Numbered from the stretch's first letter, positions 6,647 to 15,610 are shown. The stretch: 64,000 nucleotides of DNA from Candidatus Leptovillus gracilis (GCA_016716065.1 JADJXA010000002.1:310001-374000); one strand, 5' to 3'. Notes: generated from the letters alone by a model not told the origin. A program made the numbers and translations.

Positions 6647-8892
6647 TGAGCAAATTAGAAAATAAAGAGCCGTTCCCCAATGTTCAGGGTACGGGCGTTT
6701 ACCCGGAAGGGGACGGCCTACAGGCGCAGATTCAAACGCGCCATCGTTGGGGTTTCATATGGCGCATCGTTTTTATACTCGCCTTAATGATTGCTATCGT
6801 CAGTCTGGTGTCTCTGTTGTATACGATTGTCAATGACGCCTTTGGCTACGTGGCGATCATCAACAAGGTGGACCCGGAACGCCTGACGCTGAATGTGCTG
6901 CAAAACAATATGTTAAGCGCGCCGAATACGACATCTAGCGAAGATGACCATGTGCTGGCCGCCGGTATCAGTGATAACCCTGATGGCATTGGCTTTTTTG
7001 GGTATGCGTATTACCAGGAAAATGCTGACGATTTGCAGATTGTGTCGGTGGATGGTCAGGAAGCGGGCGGTGTCGCTGAGGATTACCCGCTGGTACGGCC
7101 GTTATACCTTTATTCCTCCGCTTCTGTGTTAGAAGAAAATCAGGCCGCCAACCTGTTTCTCAACTACCTGCTCACCAATATCGGCGACCAGATGGATGAG
7201 ATTGGCTACCTGCCTACCAGCGCCGCCGGGCAGGCGACGGCGCAGCAAAACTGGCTGCGCGCCAATCCTACTTTGGGGCTTTCGCCCGGTCAATGGGCGG
7301 CTATTAACCCGGAAGGCGTAGACGGCCGCGTGAGCATTACCGGCAGTTCCACTGTTTTCCCGCTGACGGAGCATATGCTGGCGCAGTTTCAGGCGGCCGG
7401 TTTTGCCGGGACGTATGACAATACGGCCGTGGGCAGCAGCGCCGGTATCACCGCTTTTTGCGCCGGCGAAGTGGACATTGCCGCTTCCAGCCGGCCGATT
7501 AAATCGGGTGAATTTGAAGTGTGCCGCAAGAACGGCCGTTTTCCCCTGGAATTTCAGGTAGGTATAGACACGTTGGCCGTTGTTGTCAACCTGGAAAACA
7601 ACTTTGCCACCGATCTTTCTACAGAGCAGTTGCAAACCATATTCACCACCGCCGAAACCTGGGCCGACGTCAACCCCGCCTGGCCGGATCGCCCCATTTA
7701 TCGTTTTGTCCCCGGCAGTGACAGTGGTACTCTGGACTTTTTTATCGAAACGGTTTTTGAAACCACGCTGGCCGATCTGCCCAAAGACGACCTGGTGCAG
7801 ATTTTGGCCGCCAATATTACCACCGGGCGCGGCCGCACCATCGAGCGGGAACAACGCTTCTATGAAAATGCCCTGGTTTTTGAATCGCCCGAATTGTGGA
7901 ATGAAGTATGCGCGGCGCCGGCCAATGAACGGCCGTCTGGCTGCACCGCCCCCGTTCGCAGCCAGGACGACGTGTATGACCTGCTCATCCGTGAAGTGGT
8001 ACAGGAAGACGTGGTCAAGACCTACAAACTGGTGGACTCCATCTTTCGCCGGTCGGAAATTGCCGCCGAAGTGGCGCAGCAGTATCCCAATGGCGTTCTG
8101 CAATTCCGCTCCTGGCTGACGACCGACTTTGTGCGCGATTCCCAGTCCAGCACGCCGGAATATGCCGGGGTGCGCACCGCTATTTTGGGATCGCTGTGGG
8201 TTATTGCTATTACCATTCTCTTTTCCTTCCCCATCGGCACCGGGGCGGCCATCTACCTGGAAGAATACGCCAGCGATAACAAACTTAACCGCCTGCTGCA
8301 AACCAACATTAACAATCTGGCCGGTGTGCCCTCCATCATCTATGGCATGTTGGGGCTGGCTGTGTTTGTGCGTACCTTTGAGATTCTGACCAGTGGGGCG
8401 TTCTTTGGCGCCGTAGACTCTGGGGCGACGGCCAACGGCCGTACCATCCTCTCCGCCGGCCTGACGCTGGGGCTGCTCATTCTGCCTATCATCATCATCA
8501 ACTCGCAAGAGGCGCTGCGGGCGGTGCCCAATTCACTGCGGCAGGCGGGTCTGGCGCTGGGCGCTACCAGGTGGCAAACCATCTGGTCTCACGTGCTGCC
8601 CAATGCCCTGCCTGGCATCCTGACCGGCACCATTCTGGCGGTGTCCCGCGCCCTGGGTGAAACGGCGCCGCTGGTAGTGGTGGGCGCTTCGACCTTTATT
8701 ACGGTGGACCCGTCTGGTCCATTTTCAAAATTCACTACTTTACCAATTCAAATTTATCAATGGACATCGCGGCCGCAGGCGGAGTTTCGCAATATTGCGG
8801 CGGCGGCGATTGTGGTGTTGTTGGCGCTGCTGCTGACGTTAAACGCAACGGCCGTTCTCCTCCGCAATCGCTACAGCAACCGCATGGGGTAA
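6646..8892 (+). CDS. pstA: PstA permease with a circularly permuted PstS domain inserted in its first extracytoplasmic loop
   Basis: 748 residues against about 280 for classical PstA. Order: TM1 at 41-63; start of the PstA loop (NKVDPERL, 73-80); the C-terminal lobe of a PstS domain at about 90-210 (GIGFFGYAYYQENADDL, YPLVRPLYLYSSAS); the N-terminal lobe at about 228-372 (ITGSSTVFPLTE, AASSRPIKSGE, GSDSGTLDFF); the rest of a long-loop PstA (FRSWLTTDFV); then the permease core from about 508 with EEYASDN, NLAGVPSIIYGMLG and the EAA loop. The binding-domain lobes are in reversed order relative to normal PstS. It starts on the pstC stop and is followed by pstB after 6 bp. Confidence 0.92.
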   Translation: MSKLENKEPFPNVQGTGVYPEGDGLQAQIQTRHRWGFIWRIVFILALMIAIVSLVSLLYTIVNDAFGYVAIINKVDPERLTLNVLQNNMLSAPNTTSSEDDHVLAAGISDNPDGIGFFGYAYYQENADDLQIVSVDGQEAGGVAEDYPLVRPLYLYSSASVLEENQAANLFLNYLLTNIGDQMDEIGYLPTSAAGQATAQQNWLRANPTLGLSPGQWAAINPEGVDGRVSITGSSTVFPLTEHMLAQFQAAGFAGTYDNTAVGSSAGITAFCAGEVDIAASSRPIKSGEFEVCRKNGRFPLEFQVGIDTLAVVVNLENNFATDLSTEQLQTIFTTAETWADVNPAWPDRPIYRFVPGSDSGTLDFFIETVFETTLADLPKDDLVQILAANITTGRGRTIEREQRFYENALVFESPELWNEVCAAPANERPSGCTAPVRSQDDVYDLLIREVVQEDVVKTYKLVDSIFRRSEIAAEVAQQYPNGVLQFRSWLTTDFVRDSQSSTPEYAGVRTAILGSLWVIAITILFSFPIGTGAAIYLEEYASDNKLNRLLQTNINNLAGVPSIIYGMLGLAVFVRTFEILTSGAFFGAVDSGATANGRTILSAGLTLGLLILPIIIINSQEALRAVPNSLRQAGLALGATRWQTIWSHVLPNALPGILTGTILAVSRALGETAPLVVVGASTFITVDPSGPFSKFTTLPIQIYQWTSRPQAEFRNIAAAAIVVLLALLLTLNATAVLLRNRYSNRMG

Positions 8893-8898
8893 GCAACA

Positions 8899-9657
8899 AT
8901 GAGTGAGACAAATTTTTCTAGCAACGGCGATTACGCCATCGAAGCCCATAATATCCACATCTATTACGGCAGCTTTCGCGCTGTCAAAGACGTCACCCTA
9001 AAATTTGTGCCGCGCCGCATCACCTCGCTCATCGGCCCCTCCGGCTGCGGCAAAAGCACGGTGCTGCGCGCTTTCAATCGCATGAACGACCTGGTTCCAA
9101 CCTCTCGTCTGGAGGGCAAAGTCCTCTACCAGGGGCAAAACATCTACGATAGTGGGGTAGACCCGGTGGAAGTGCGGCGGCGCATCGGCATGGTCTTCCA
9201 AAAGCCCAACCCCTTTCCCAAAAGCATCTACGAAAACGTCGCCTGGGGCGCGCGCATCAATGGTTATAAAGGCAGCATGGATGAACTGGTGGAGCAGTCG
9301 CTGCGCCAGGCGGCGCTGTGGGATGAGGTCAAGGACAAATTGGACCAGAGTGGCCTGTCGCTTTCTGGCGGGCAGCAGCAGCGCCTGTGCATTGCCCGTA
9401 CCATCGCCGTCAAACCAGAGATCATTCTGATGGATGAACCGGCGTCGGCGTTGGACCCTATTGCCACCCTGCGCATAGAGGAATTGATTCAGGAACTCAA
9501 AAAGAACTACACCATCCTCATCGTGACTCACAACATGCAGCAGGCGGCGCGCGCCTCCGATTACACAGCTTTCTTCAACATGGGCGAAGACCGGGCCGGC
9601 TATCTGTGGAGTTTAACGACACCAATGAGTTGTTTACCAAACCCCAACATGAGCTGA
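8899..9657 (+). CDS. pstB: Phosphate ABC transporter ATPase PstB (3' frameshift; true end probably 9689)
   Basis: ATPase of the right Pst operon. Canonical motifs: Walker A GPSGCGKST, Q-loop MVFQKPNPFP, signature LSGGQQQRLCIA, Walker B IILMDEPASALD, H-loop VTHNMQQA. The last residues after GEDRAGYL are out of frame: one G is missing near 9607 (TATCTGTGGAG where TATCTGGTGGAG is expected). Restoring it gives the normal PstB ending (VEFNDTNELF ... QYITGRFG) and a stop at 9687-9689. Lies 6 bp after pstA and 106 bp before the next matched spacer element and phoU. Confidence 0.92.
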   Translation: MSETNFSSNGDYAIEAHNIHIYYGSFRAVKDVTLKFVPRRITSLIGPSGCGKSTVLRAFNRMNDLVPTSRLEGKVLYQGQNIYDSGVDPVEVRRRIGMVFQKPNPFPKSIYENVAWGARINGYKGSMDELVEQSLRQAALWDEVKDKLDQSGLSLSGGQQQRLCIARTIAVKPEIILMDEPASALDPIATLRIEELIQELKKNYTILIVTHNMQQAARASDYTAFFNMGEDRAGYLWSLTTPMSCLPNPNMS

Positions 9658-9717
9658 CCGAACAATACATCACCGGGCGCTTTGGTTAAGGGCCGGTAAT
9701 CATTCGAGCGCTACCAT

Positions 9718-9749
9718 GACCTGACACGTTTAGGGAAACCTGTCAGGTC
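9718..9749. repeat. Inverted-repeat element (GACCTGACA family)
   Basis: A 14-bp near-perfect inverted repeat around an AGGG loop, in the pstB-phoU spacer. A related but imperfect copy lies at 55426-55457. No T-run follows, so it is not a classical terminator; it may be a REP-like element or a processing hairpin. Confidence 0.6.
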
Positions 9750-9795
9750 TCTACGAGAAGTTGTATTTTTACGGACCCTAGGGATAAAACGGACG

Positions 9796-10485
9796 ATGAC
9801 ACGAGAAACTTTCGACAGAGAATTGAGAACGCTAACCGAGAAGATATTACGCCTGGGCAATGTGGTGGAAGAAGATATTTTGCGGGTTGCCCAGGCTCTG
9901 AAAGCGCGCGACTTGCGCGTTTCCAGGGAAATGATTGAAGCCGATGAATGGGTGAATAGCCAACGCATTGAGATTATGATGGGCTGTTTTACCCTGATTG
10001 CCACACAGCAGCCCACCGGGCCAGATATGCGCGCTCTGGCGGCCGCTGTCGAGATCGCCGGCGAGTTAGAACGTATTCATGATTATGTCAAAGGAATTGG
10101 CAAAATTAGCCTGAAACTAGATGAAGCCCGGCTGCCGGAGCAGGTAGCCGAAATGATACTGCCGATGGCCGAGATTACCAGCCAGATGCTGCATCAGGCT
10201 TTAGACGCCTATGCCACCAACAATGCAATGACCGCGCATGAGATTCCGGCGCGAGACGATGAAGTAGACGATTTTTACCAGCAAATCTCTTTTGCTCTGG
10301 CTGTTTCGGTTATGGAAGATAGGGCGAAATATGAGCAGGCGAATTTGCTGCAATGGGCGGTGCATAATTTGGAACGGGCAGCCGACCGGGTGATTAATAT
10401 CTGCGAGTGGACGGTGTATAAGGCGGTAGGCAAATACGTGGAATTGGACAGCGAATTTGAGGCGCCAGCCACGTTGTCTGCCTGA
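9796..10485 (+). CDS. phoU: Phosphate signalling protein PhoU
   Basis: 229 residues, all-helical, with two repeats of the PhoU three-helix unit: first around 1-110 (AAAVEIAGELERIHDYVKGI), second from about 115-220 (LLQWAVHNLERAADRVINIC). The conserved E-x-x-R-x-x-D-type metal-binding motifs of each half are present (ELERIHD, NLERAADR). PhoU links Pst transport to the PhoR/PhoB regulators and keeps uptake in check. Last gene of the right Pst operon. Confidence 0.95.
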   Translation: MTRETFDRELRTLTEKILRLGNVVEEDILRVAQALKARDLRVSREMIEADEWVNSQRIEIMMGCFTLIATQQPTGPDMRALAAAVEIAGELERIHDYVKGIGKISLKLDEARLPEQVAEMILPMAEITSQMLHQALDAYATNNAMTAHEIPARDDEVDDFYQQISFALAVSVMEDRAKYEQANLLQWAVHNLERAADRVINICEWTVYKAVGKYVELDSEFEAPATLSA

Positions 10486-10535
10486 TGATGTGAGCTTCTT
10501 TGTAGATATGGATTTTCAGAAAAACATTCTGGCTG

Positions 10536-10595
10536 GTAGGGGCGACCCTTGTGGTCGCCATCTGGCAGCCGGGCGGGCACAAGGCCCGCCCCTAC
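10536..10595. repeat. GTAGGGGCG inverted-repeat element
   Basis: Starts GTAGGGGCG and ends CGCCCCTAC, with an inner GGCGACC/GGTCGCC hairpin and a GGGCGGGC/GCCCGCCC hairpin. This kind of compound hairpin is a common dispersed extragenic element in bacterial genomes. Another GTAGGGGCGG start is visible near 61130. Confidence 0.6.
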
Positions 10596-10650
10596 ACAAA
10601 ATCATTATCTGAATATCTATAACTGGCGCGAAAGCGAGCGTTCTTGTCTG

Positions 10651-10692
10651 CCGGGTTTAGCTGCTAAAAAGCTGAACCCGGTTTTTCTTTTT
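10651..10692 (+). terminator. Rho-independent terminator after phoU region
   Basis: Stem CCGGGTTTAGC pairs with GCTGAACCCGG, followed by TTTTTCTTTTT. It would end transcription of the right Pst operon before the kinase gene at 10795. Confidence 0.8.
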
Positions 10693-10794
10693 GCTGGCAA
10701 TTGTCCTCCCAACCATTATAATCATACTTGTCCGGTGTCTTAACGCAGCAAAAACCACTGGCAGGCATTTCAGCAGGTTTAGAGGGCAAGCGCT

Positions 10795-12543
10795 ATGGAT
10801 CCGCTTGAACTGGATTTCTCCCAATTCACCATATTAGCCATAGATGATACGCAGACGAATTTAGACGTCGTTTCTGCCTATTTAAACCATCTAGGATTCA
10901 CGGTGCTGGTGGCGGAGAACGGCCGTCTCGGTTTAGACATGGTACGCGAACACAGCCCGCATCTCATCCTGCTGGACGTGATGATGCCCCACATGAGCGG
11001 CTTCGAGGTCTGCCAGGCGCTTAAAGCCGACCCACTTACGGCCGACATTCCGGTTATTTTCATGACCGCCCTGGCCCACACAGAAGACAAAATCAAAGGC
11101 TTTCAGCTTGGCGCTGTAGATTACATCACCAAACCCCTGAGCAAGCGGGAACTTGTGGCCCGTATTTCCACCCATCTTAAGAACCAAACCCTGACACGCT
11201 ATTACCAGCAGCACGCCAACTTTCTGGAAACCAGCAGCAAACTGGGGCAGCAAGTAACGTCCATTTTAGACATGGACGAGTTGTTGACAAAAGCGACCCG
11301 GCTGATCCAATCGCGCTTTCTTTATTACAGCGTCACCGTTTGGACCAAGAGCGTGCGTGCAGAGGTGCTGATGCTGCGCGCTTTTGCCGGACGAGACATT
11401 GATTATCCCCAACTGGCGCACTCGGAAATTTCTCTGGATGATGAGCGCGGTATCATTGCCCACGTCTGGCGCAGCGGCCAATTTTATCTGACCAATGACG
11501 CCCGGACAGATTCTCTGTTTGTCTCGGCCCAAACCCTGGCGTACACCCGCTCAGAATATGCCATTCCCCTGCTGGTGGGGCAAACGATGATCGGTGTCTT
11601 GGATGTGCAAGATGACAAGGTGGATGCTTTCGACCAGGAAGACCAGATTGTGCTGCGAATGATGGCTGATCAACTGGCTATTGCCATGCAGAATGCGCTG
11701 TCATACGGCCGTTTGGCCCGCTTTAATCAGCAATTAGAACAAGAAGTCGCCCGGCGCACGGCCGCTTTACAACAAGCCTATGAGCAGTTGGCGCAAATGG
11801 ACCAGGCCAAAGCAGACTTCATCAACGTTGCTTCCCACGAGCTGTTTACCCCTATCTCGCTGATTAAAGGCTACACCCAAATCTTGTTGGATGACCCTTC
11901 CTTCCAGACCAACGAAAACCAGACGCGCATCATCGCGGGTTTGCATCGGGGCGCGCAACGCCTGCATGAAATTGTGGAAAGCATGTTGGATGTAGCCAAG
12001 ATAGACAACGCCGATTTACGGCTGCAATACCAACCCGTTGTTTTGTCTGGTTTGTGGCAGCAGCTTCAGATGCAGATGCTGCCGGCCCTGACCGACCGCC
12101 ATATGACGCTGGAGATTCAGCCAGGGCTGCGTTCCCTGCTGGTGATTGATGGCGATGCGGAAGCGCTGTACAAGGTGTTTACCCAGTTGTTGGTAAATGC
12201 CATCAAATATACGCCGGACGGGGGGCGCATTACGGTGGACGGCCGTTTGCCCACCCCCCACACCATCGAAATCTCCATTCACGATACCGGCATCGGCATC
12301 GCCCCAGACAAGCACGAATTTATCTTCAGCAAGTTTTACCAGATTGGCCGGGTGGACCTGCATTCTACCGGCAAAACCAAGTTCAAAGGCGGCGGGCCGG
12401 GCCTGGGGCTGGCAATCGCCCGCGGCATCGTCCACGCCCACCAGGGGGAAATCTGGGTCGAAAGCCCCGGCCACGACGAATCAACCTGCCCCGGCAGCAC
12501 CTTTTTTGTGCGCCTGCCGCAGCATCAGGAAAATAGCCAATAA
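10795..12543 (+). CDS. Response regulator-GAF-histidine kinase hybrid
   Basis: 582 residues, no membrane segment, so cytoplasmic. REC domain at 10-128 with acidic pair D17/D18, phosphoacceptor Asp61 (LILLDVMMP), Thr91 and Lys113. GAF sensor at about 150-300. Short coiled coil at 305-340. HisKA with His348 in VASHELFTPI, then HATPase with an N-box (NAIKYTPDG), DTGIGIAPD and GGGPGLGLAIA. No DNA-binding output, so the REC domain probably controls the attached kinase. It follows the terminator after phoU; a tie to phosphate sensing is possible but not shown. Signal unknown. Confidence 0.9.
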   Translation: MDPLELDFSQFTILAIDDTQTNLDVVSAYLNHLGFTVLVAENGRLGLDMVREHSPHLILLDVMMPHMSGFEVCQALKADPLTADIPVIFMTALAHTEDKIKGFQLGAVDYITKPLSKRELVARISTHLKNQTLTRYYQQHANFLETSSKLGQQVTSILDMDELLTKATRLIQSRFLYYSVTVWTKSVRAEVLMLRAFAGRDIDYPQLAHSEISLDDERGIIAHVWRSGQFYLTNDARTDSLFVSAQTLAYTRSEYAIPLLVGQTMIGVLDVQDDKVDAFDQEDQIVLRMMADQLAIAMQNALSYGRLARFNQQLEQEVARRTAALQQAYEQLAQMDQAKADFINVASHELFTPISLIKGYTQILLDDPSFQTNENQTRIIAGLHRGAQRLHEIVESMLDVAKIDNADLRLQYQPVVLSGLWQQLQMQMLPALTDRHMTLEIQPGLRSLLVIDGDAEALYKVFTQLLVNAIKYTPDGGRITVDGRLPTPHTIEISIHDTGIGIAPDKHEFIFSKFYQIGRVDLHSTGKTKFKGGGPGLGLAIARGIVHAHQGEIWVESPGHDESTCPGSTFFVRLPQHQENSQ

Positions 12544-12544
12544 C

Positions 12545-12574
12545 CCAATCCTTCGGCAAGCTCAGGACCAATCG
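12545..12574. repeat. 30-bp dispersed repeat, copy 1
   Basis: Identical over 30 bp to 57403-57432, containing TCCTTCGGCAAGCTCAGGAC. Both copies lie directly after a gene's stop codon. A degenerate relative is present at about 16150 (GCTGAGCTTGCC). Confidence 0.7.
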
Positions 12575-12581
12575 CCAATCG

Positions 12582-13478
12582 CTATTCCCGCTTTATCTGC
12601 ACCAGCAGGACGCCGACGGCCGCTAAAGCCAGCCCAACCACATCCAGCCAATTGATAGTCTCGCCCAGGAACAGCCAGGCCAGCAAGGTGATCTGGATGA
12701 GCATGGTGTTGTTGATGATGCTGGACTCCATGGCCGACAATGTGCGCAAGGTGTGGTTCCACAGCGTAAAGGCCAGCGCCGTATTGATCACTGCCAGGAA
12801 TAAGATCAACAGCCAGTTTTGCCAGGTTAATGTGGGCCAGGGTTCGGTTGCCAATCCCAAACCCAACAACAGCAGGCTGCCAATGCCCATGCTTACCACG
12901 GTAACTGTCAGCGGATGCAGGCGGTTTTGCCGGTTGATCGCCCGGCCTAATATGCCGGAAAAGGAATTTGCCAGCACCGTGATGGTCGCTACCAGGTAGC
13001 CTATGGCCTGCCCGGCCGGGATTTGCTTGGGCAGAAAATAGACCAGTACGCCGCCCAGGAACACGGCCGTTCCCACCCACTGCCCCCTGGACGGCCGTTC
13101 CGCCAGAAATACAATACCCAACACAGCCGTGACAACGGCCGTTGCGTTCAGCAGCAGGCTGAAGGTAATGGCCGGCAAATAAACCAGCCCTAAAAACTGC
13201 GTCCCCTGGGTGACGGTGTAATACACCACCCCCAGCCCCGCCAGCGCCAACCAATCGCGCCCGGATAAAACCCGCAGCGGTGTCGCCGACTTTGTGCGCC
13301 GGTATAACGGCAGCAGCACCAAAAACGCCAACACATAACGCAGCCCGGCAAAGATCAGCGCCGGCATATCCGCCAGCCCCAATTTGATCAACACCCATGA
13401 AGTGGACCAGAGAAATGTAACAAACAACGCCTGCAAAACAGCCTGTGTGTGTGGTGAAAAGCGGTTCAACATCCCCAA
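12582..13478 (-). CDS. EamA/DMT-family permease
   Basis: 298 residues with about ten predicted membrane helices in two EamA halves (about 10-145 and 160-295), as in drug/metabolite exporters of the 10-TMS DMT type. Family landmarks: LWSTSWVLIKLGL near the start, FLAERPSRGQWVG at the end of half one, FLGETINWLDVVGLAL at the end of half two. Substrate cannot be predicted. Faces the kinase gene convergently with a 38-bp gap. Confidence 0.9.
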   Translation of the reverse strand: MGMLNRFSPHTQAVLQALFVTFLWSTSWVLIKLGLADMPALIFAGLRYVLAFLVLLPLYRRTKSATPLRVLSGRDWLALAGLGVVYYTVTQGTQFLGLVYLPAITFSLLLNATAVVTAVLGIVFLAERPSRGQWVGTAVFLGGVLVYFLPKQIPAGQAIGYLVATITVLANSFSGILGRAINRQNRLHPLTVTVVSMGIGSLLLLGLGLATEPWPTLTWQNWLLILFLAVINTALAFTLWNHTLRTLSAMESSIINNTMLIQITLLAWLFLGETINWLDVVGLALAAVGVLLVQIKRE

Positions 13479-13535
13479 AAATCTCCTAGACGTGAAGTTG
13501 TATCACACTTCTTGCTATCTGCCGCGCGGCGCAGC

Positions 13536-13576
13536 AAAATGCGGGGCCTGTCTACCAAGACAGGCCCCGCATTTTT
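13536..13576 (-). terminator. Strong terminator hairpin
   Basis: About 18-bp stem ATGCGGGGCCTGTCT pairing with AGACAGGCCCCGCAT around a 5-base loop, flanked by AAAA and TTTTT, so it can act in both directions. On the minus strand it ends the small secreted-protein gene at 13611. Confidence 0.85.
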
Positions 13577-13610
13577 GCCAGTACAACACAATTAGGAGGG
13601 GAAGGATTGT

Positions 13611-14141
13611 TTACTTCGTCGCCAGGGGCGCAATGCCAAAGTTTAGCGGTCCCTGGTCTGTGCCGGTAGTGAAGTATTGTGGATTTTCGGATGTAACGTA
13701 GTAACCAGCGGGTGCAGTTACCGTTACCATAAAGCGCACGTCTTCACTGACGCCAGGTAGACCCCACGTGCCCACACACGGCCGTATCGGGGATGGGTTC
13801 AGTTCATCATCCACCAGCGTGTCTTGGTAAGAGCACAACGCCGATTCTCCATCATACTCCGCTTCACGGGGGCCGGATGATTCCAGTACAAATTCGTCGT
13901 AAGCCGGAGAGGTAATGGTAACAATCGCGCCGACGTGCCGCCATATTTCTTCGTCCTCCACCCAACTCCACACACCGCTGTACCCTTCTTCGCCGGCGTC
14001 CCAGATGCCATCCAGCTCTTTGTCAATAAAGACAAGGCCAGTGACACTGTCTGGTTCGGCGGCAAACGTGGGCACGGCCGCCACGAAAGCGAACAGGCAC
14101 AAACTAAATAGCAGCACAGAGATACGTTTCATTTTCGACAT
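13611..14141 (-). CDS. Secreted protein with SdrD/Cna-B-like domain
   Basis: 176 residues with an N-terminal signal peptide (SVLLFSLCLFAFVAAVPTFA, cleaved after the AxA near residue 28). The mature part opens with VTGLVFIDKELDGIWDAGE, the calcium-loop signature of SdrD B-type repeats, and ends with a beta-sandwich-like stretch (FMVTVTAPAGYYVTSENPQ). One domain only and no sortase motif or anchor is visible, so it is probably released or loosely bound outside the cell. Followed by its own strong terminator; a single-gene unit. Confidence 0.8.
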   Translation of the reverse strand: MSKMKRISVLLFSLCLFAFVAAVPTFAAEPDSVTGLVFIDKELDGIWDAGEEGYSGVWSWVEDEEIWRHVGAIVTITSPAYDEFVLESSGPREAEYDGESALCSYQDTLVDDELNPSPIRPCVGTWGLPGVSEDVRFMVTVTAPAGYYVTSENPQYFTTGTDQGPLNFGIAPLATK

Positions 14142-14610
14142 AATAGACTCCTTTTGTCTGTTTCTTGTTGATTTGTGCAGTGTTTACAACTGCGTTTGCT
14201 TAACTGCTTTCTACGATAGCGAAAACTTTTTAAGAAAATATGCGGAAGTTGTGAGATAATTGTGCAGGTTCATTTGCTGCCCGGAACGGCCGTTTGGGGC
14301 AGGTTAACCAAAGAAGTACGGCCGTTTTTTAGGCAATCCCACCGTAGATAAACCAGACAAAATCCCGTATTATCTTAAGTGACTTGTGCTGAAATGCGCG
14401 GTTCAGTGGGAAATAGTGGGAATTGAAGAAGGCGACCTATGGGTCGCCTTCTTCAGTTTAAACGGCCGTTAACCAAACCTTAACAGCCCATGCTTGCATC
14501 TATTCCCCCTTGCAGAGTACCATCCCCACACAAAGAAAAATCCACGAAAAGTTGCTGCATCGGCGCTTTCCGTATCTGATATAGAGTCTATTTGGAGACA
14601 ATACAAACCA
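14142..14610. other. Spacer without a recognised gene
   Basis: Holds three ACGGCCGT palindromes (about 14285, 14319, 14462) and a hairpin at 14421-14459 (AATTGAAGAAGGCGACC pairing with GGTCGCCTTCTTCAGTT) that looks like a bidirectional terminator. No open frame here has recognisable protein content. The hairpin has no obvious gene to terminate on the plus strand, so a short RNA upstream of it cannot be excluded. Confidence 0.5.
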
Positions 14611-15033
14611 ATGAAAAAGCGCGTTTTATTCCTCTGCACTGGCAATTCCTGCCGCAGCCACATGGCCGAAGGGCTGACCAACCATTTTCTGGGCGAGACC
14701 TGGGAAGCCGTTTCCGCCGGGACCGAACCGGCCGGTTATGTTCACCCCCTGGCTGTTGCCGCCCTGGACGAACTGGGCATAGACATCAGCGACCACACCT
14801 CCAAGACGGCCGATGTCTTTCGCAGCGTCCCCCTGGATCTGGTCATCACCGTCTGCGACGACGCCGCCGAAAACTGCCCGCTCTGGTTGGGGCAGGGCAA
14901 AGTCACCCACATCAGCTTCCCCGATCCGGCTAAGGCCACCGGCACAGATGATGAAAAAACGGCCGTCTTTCGCCAGGTCCGCGATGACATTCGGGAGCGG
15001 GTGTTGAGCTACCTGGAGACAGTTGGGATCTGA
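14611..15033 (+). CDS. arsC: Arsenate reductase ArsC (thioredoxin-coupled, LMW-phosphatase fold)
   Basis: 140 residues. The start at 14611 gives the P-loop FLCTGNSCRS right after the first strand, as in the family; GGAG lies at 14594. Catalytic Cys9 in the C-x5-R loop and the redox pair Cys82/Cys89 (VCDDAAENCP) are all present, matching the three-cysteine relay of Staphylococcus-type ArsC. It reduces arsenate to arsenite with thioredoxin. No arsR, arsB or acr3 is near; it is a single gene, 4 kb from the Pst importers through which arsenate enters. Confidence 0.9.
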   Translation: MKKRVLFLCTGNSCRSHMAEGLTNHFLGETWEAVSAGTEPAGYVHPLAVAALDELGIDISDHTSKTADVFRSVPLDLVITVCDDAAENCPLWLGQGKVTHISFPDPAKATGTDDEKTAVFRQVRDDIRERVLSYLETVGI

Positions 15034-15069
15034 TCTCGCCAGATCAAAAACGACCGAACCATTAGCCGT

Positions 15070-15245
15070 GTTCACGGGGCGTTGTTTTTCAGCCTGGGGC
15101 TTAAGCCCCAGGCGCAGCGGCCAACCCGCGACGACCAGCGCTGAAGCGCCGGTCTACAAAACAACGCCGGGTAAACCCGGCTTGTACGCATTCAGCCCCG
15201 TTCACGGGGCGTTGTTTTTCAGCCTGGGGCTTAAGCCCCAGGCGC
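15070..15245. repeat. Two identical 46-bp direct repeats, 130 bp apart
   Basis: Copies at 15070-15115 and 15200-15245 are identical; each contains the hairpin GCCTGGGGCTTAAGCCCCAGGC. Between them are further small hairpins (GCCGGGTAAACCCGGC, CAGCGCTGAAGCGC). The second copy supplies the last codons and TAA stop of the HIT gene on the minus strand. Confidence 0.8.
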
Positions 15246-15608
15246 GTCGGAAATCAGGTGAAAGTGGAGTTGGGGGATGTCCTGGTAGGGGCCGCCATTG
15301 GTGATGAGGCGGTAGCCGGCCGTTTCCAGGCCAAATTCGGATACCAGGCTTTGCACAATGGGGATTAAATCCAGCAATAAAGCAGCGTTGGCCGGCTGCA
15401 GAGCCATCAAATTTGCCACACGTTGTTTGGGCACGATCAGAATGTGAACTGGGTACGCAGGTTGGGGATGGTGAAAGGCCAACAGGGTATCGGTTTCGCG
15501 CAAGCGATCAACCGGCAGCAGAAAGCTCATGTGGGCGAACAACCAACCAATAAAAAGGCCCGCGGTTGGCGTGCGGGCCAGGGCAAACAACCAACGGTGG
15601 CCAATCAA
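15231..15608 (-). CDS. HIT-family protein with N-terminal hydrophobic segment
   Basis: 125 residues from a TTG at 15608, placed 2 bp after the stop of the upstream gene; CTG at 15614 or ATG at about 15503 are alternatives. HIT core: ETDTLLAFHHPQPAYPVHIL, then GYRLITNGGPYQDIPQLHFHLIS. In the HIT triad the first His is Gln (QLHFHL), while the central His nucleophile and the third His remain. A hydrophobic stretch (GLFIGWLFAHMSFLLPV) precedes the core, so it may be membrane-associated. Likely a nucleotide or dinucleotide hydrolase. The last residues come from a direct-repeat copy. Confidence 0.75.
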   Translation of the reverse strand: MIGHRWLFALARTPTAGLFIGWLFAHMSFLLPVDRLRETDTLLAFHHPQPAYPVHILIVPKQRVANLMALQPANAALLLDLIPIVQSLVSEFGLETAGYRLITNGGPYQDIPQLHFHLISDAPGA

Positions 15609-15610
15609 AA

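Noticed and set aside
14142..14610. Riboswitch ahead of arsC
   Set aside because: Only simple hairpins and palindromes are visible; no known aptamer pattern was found.
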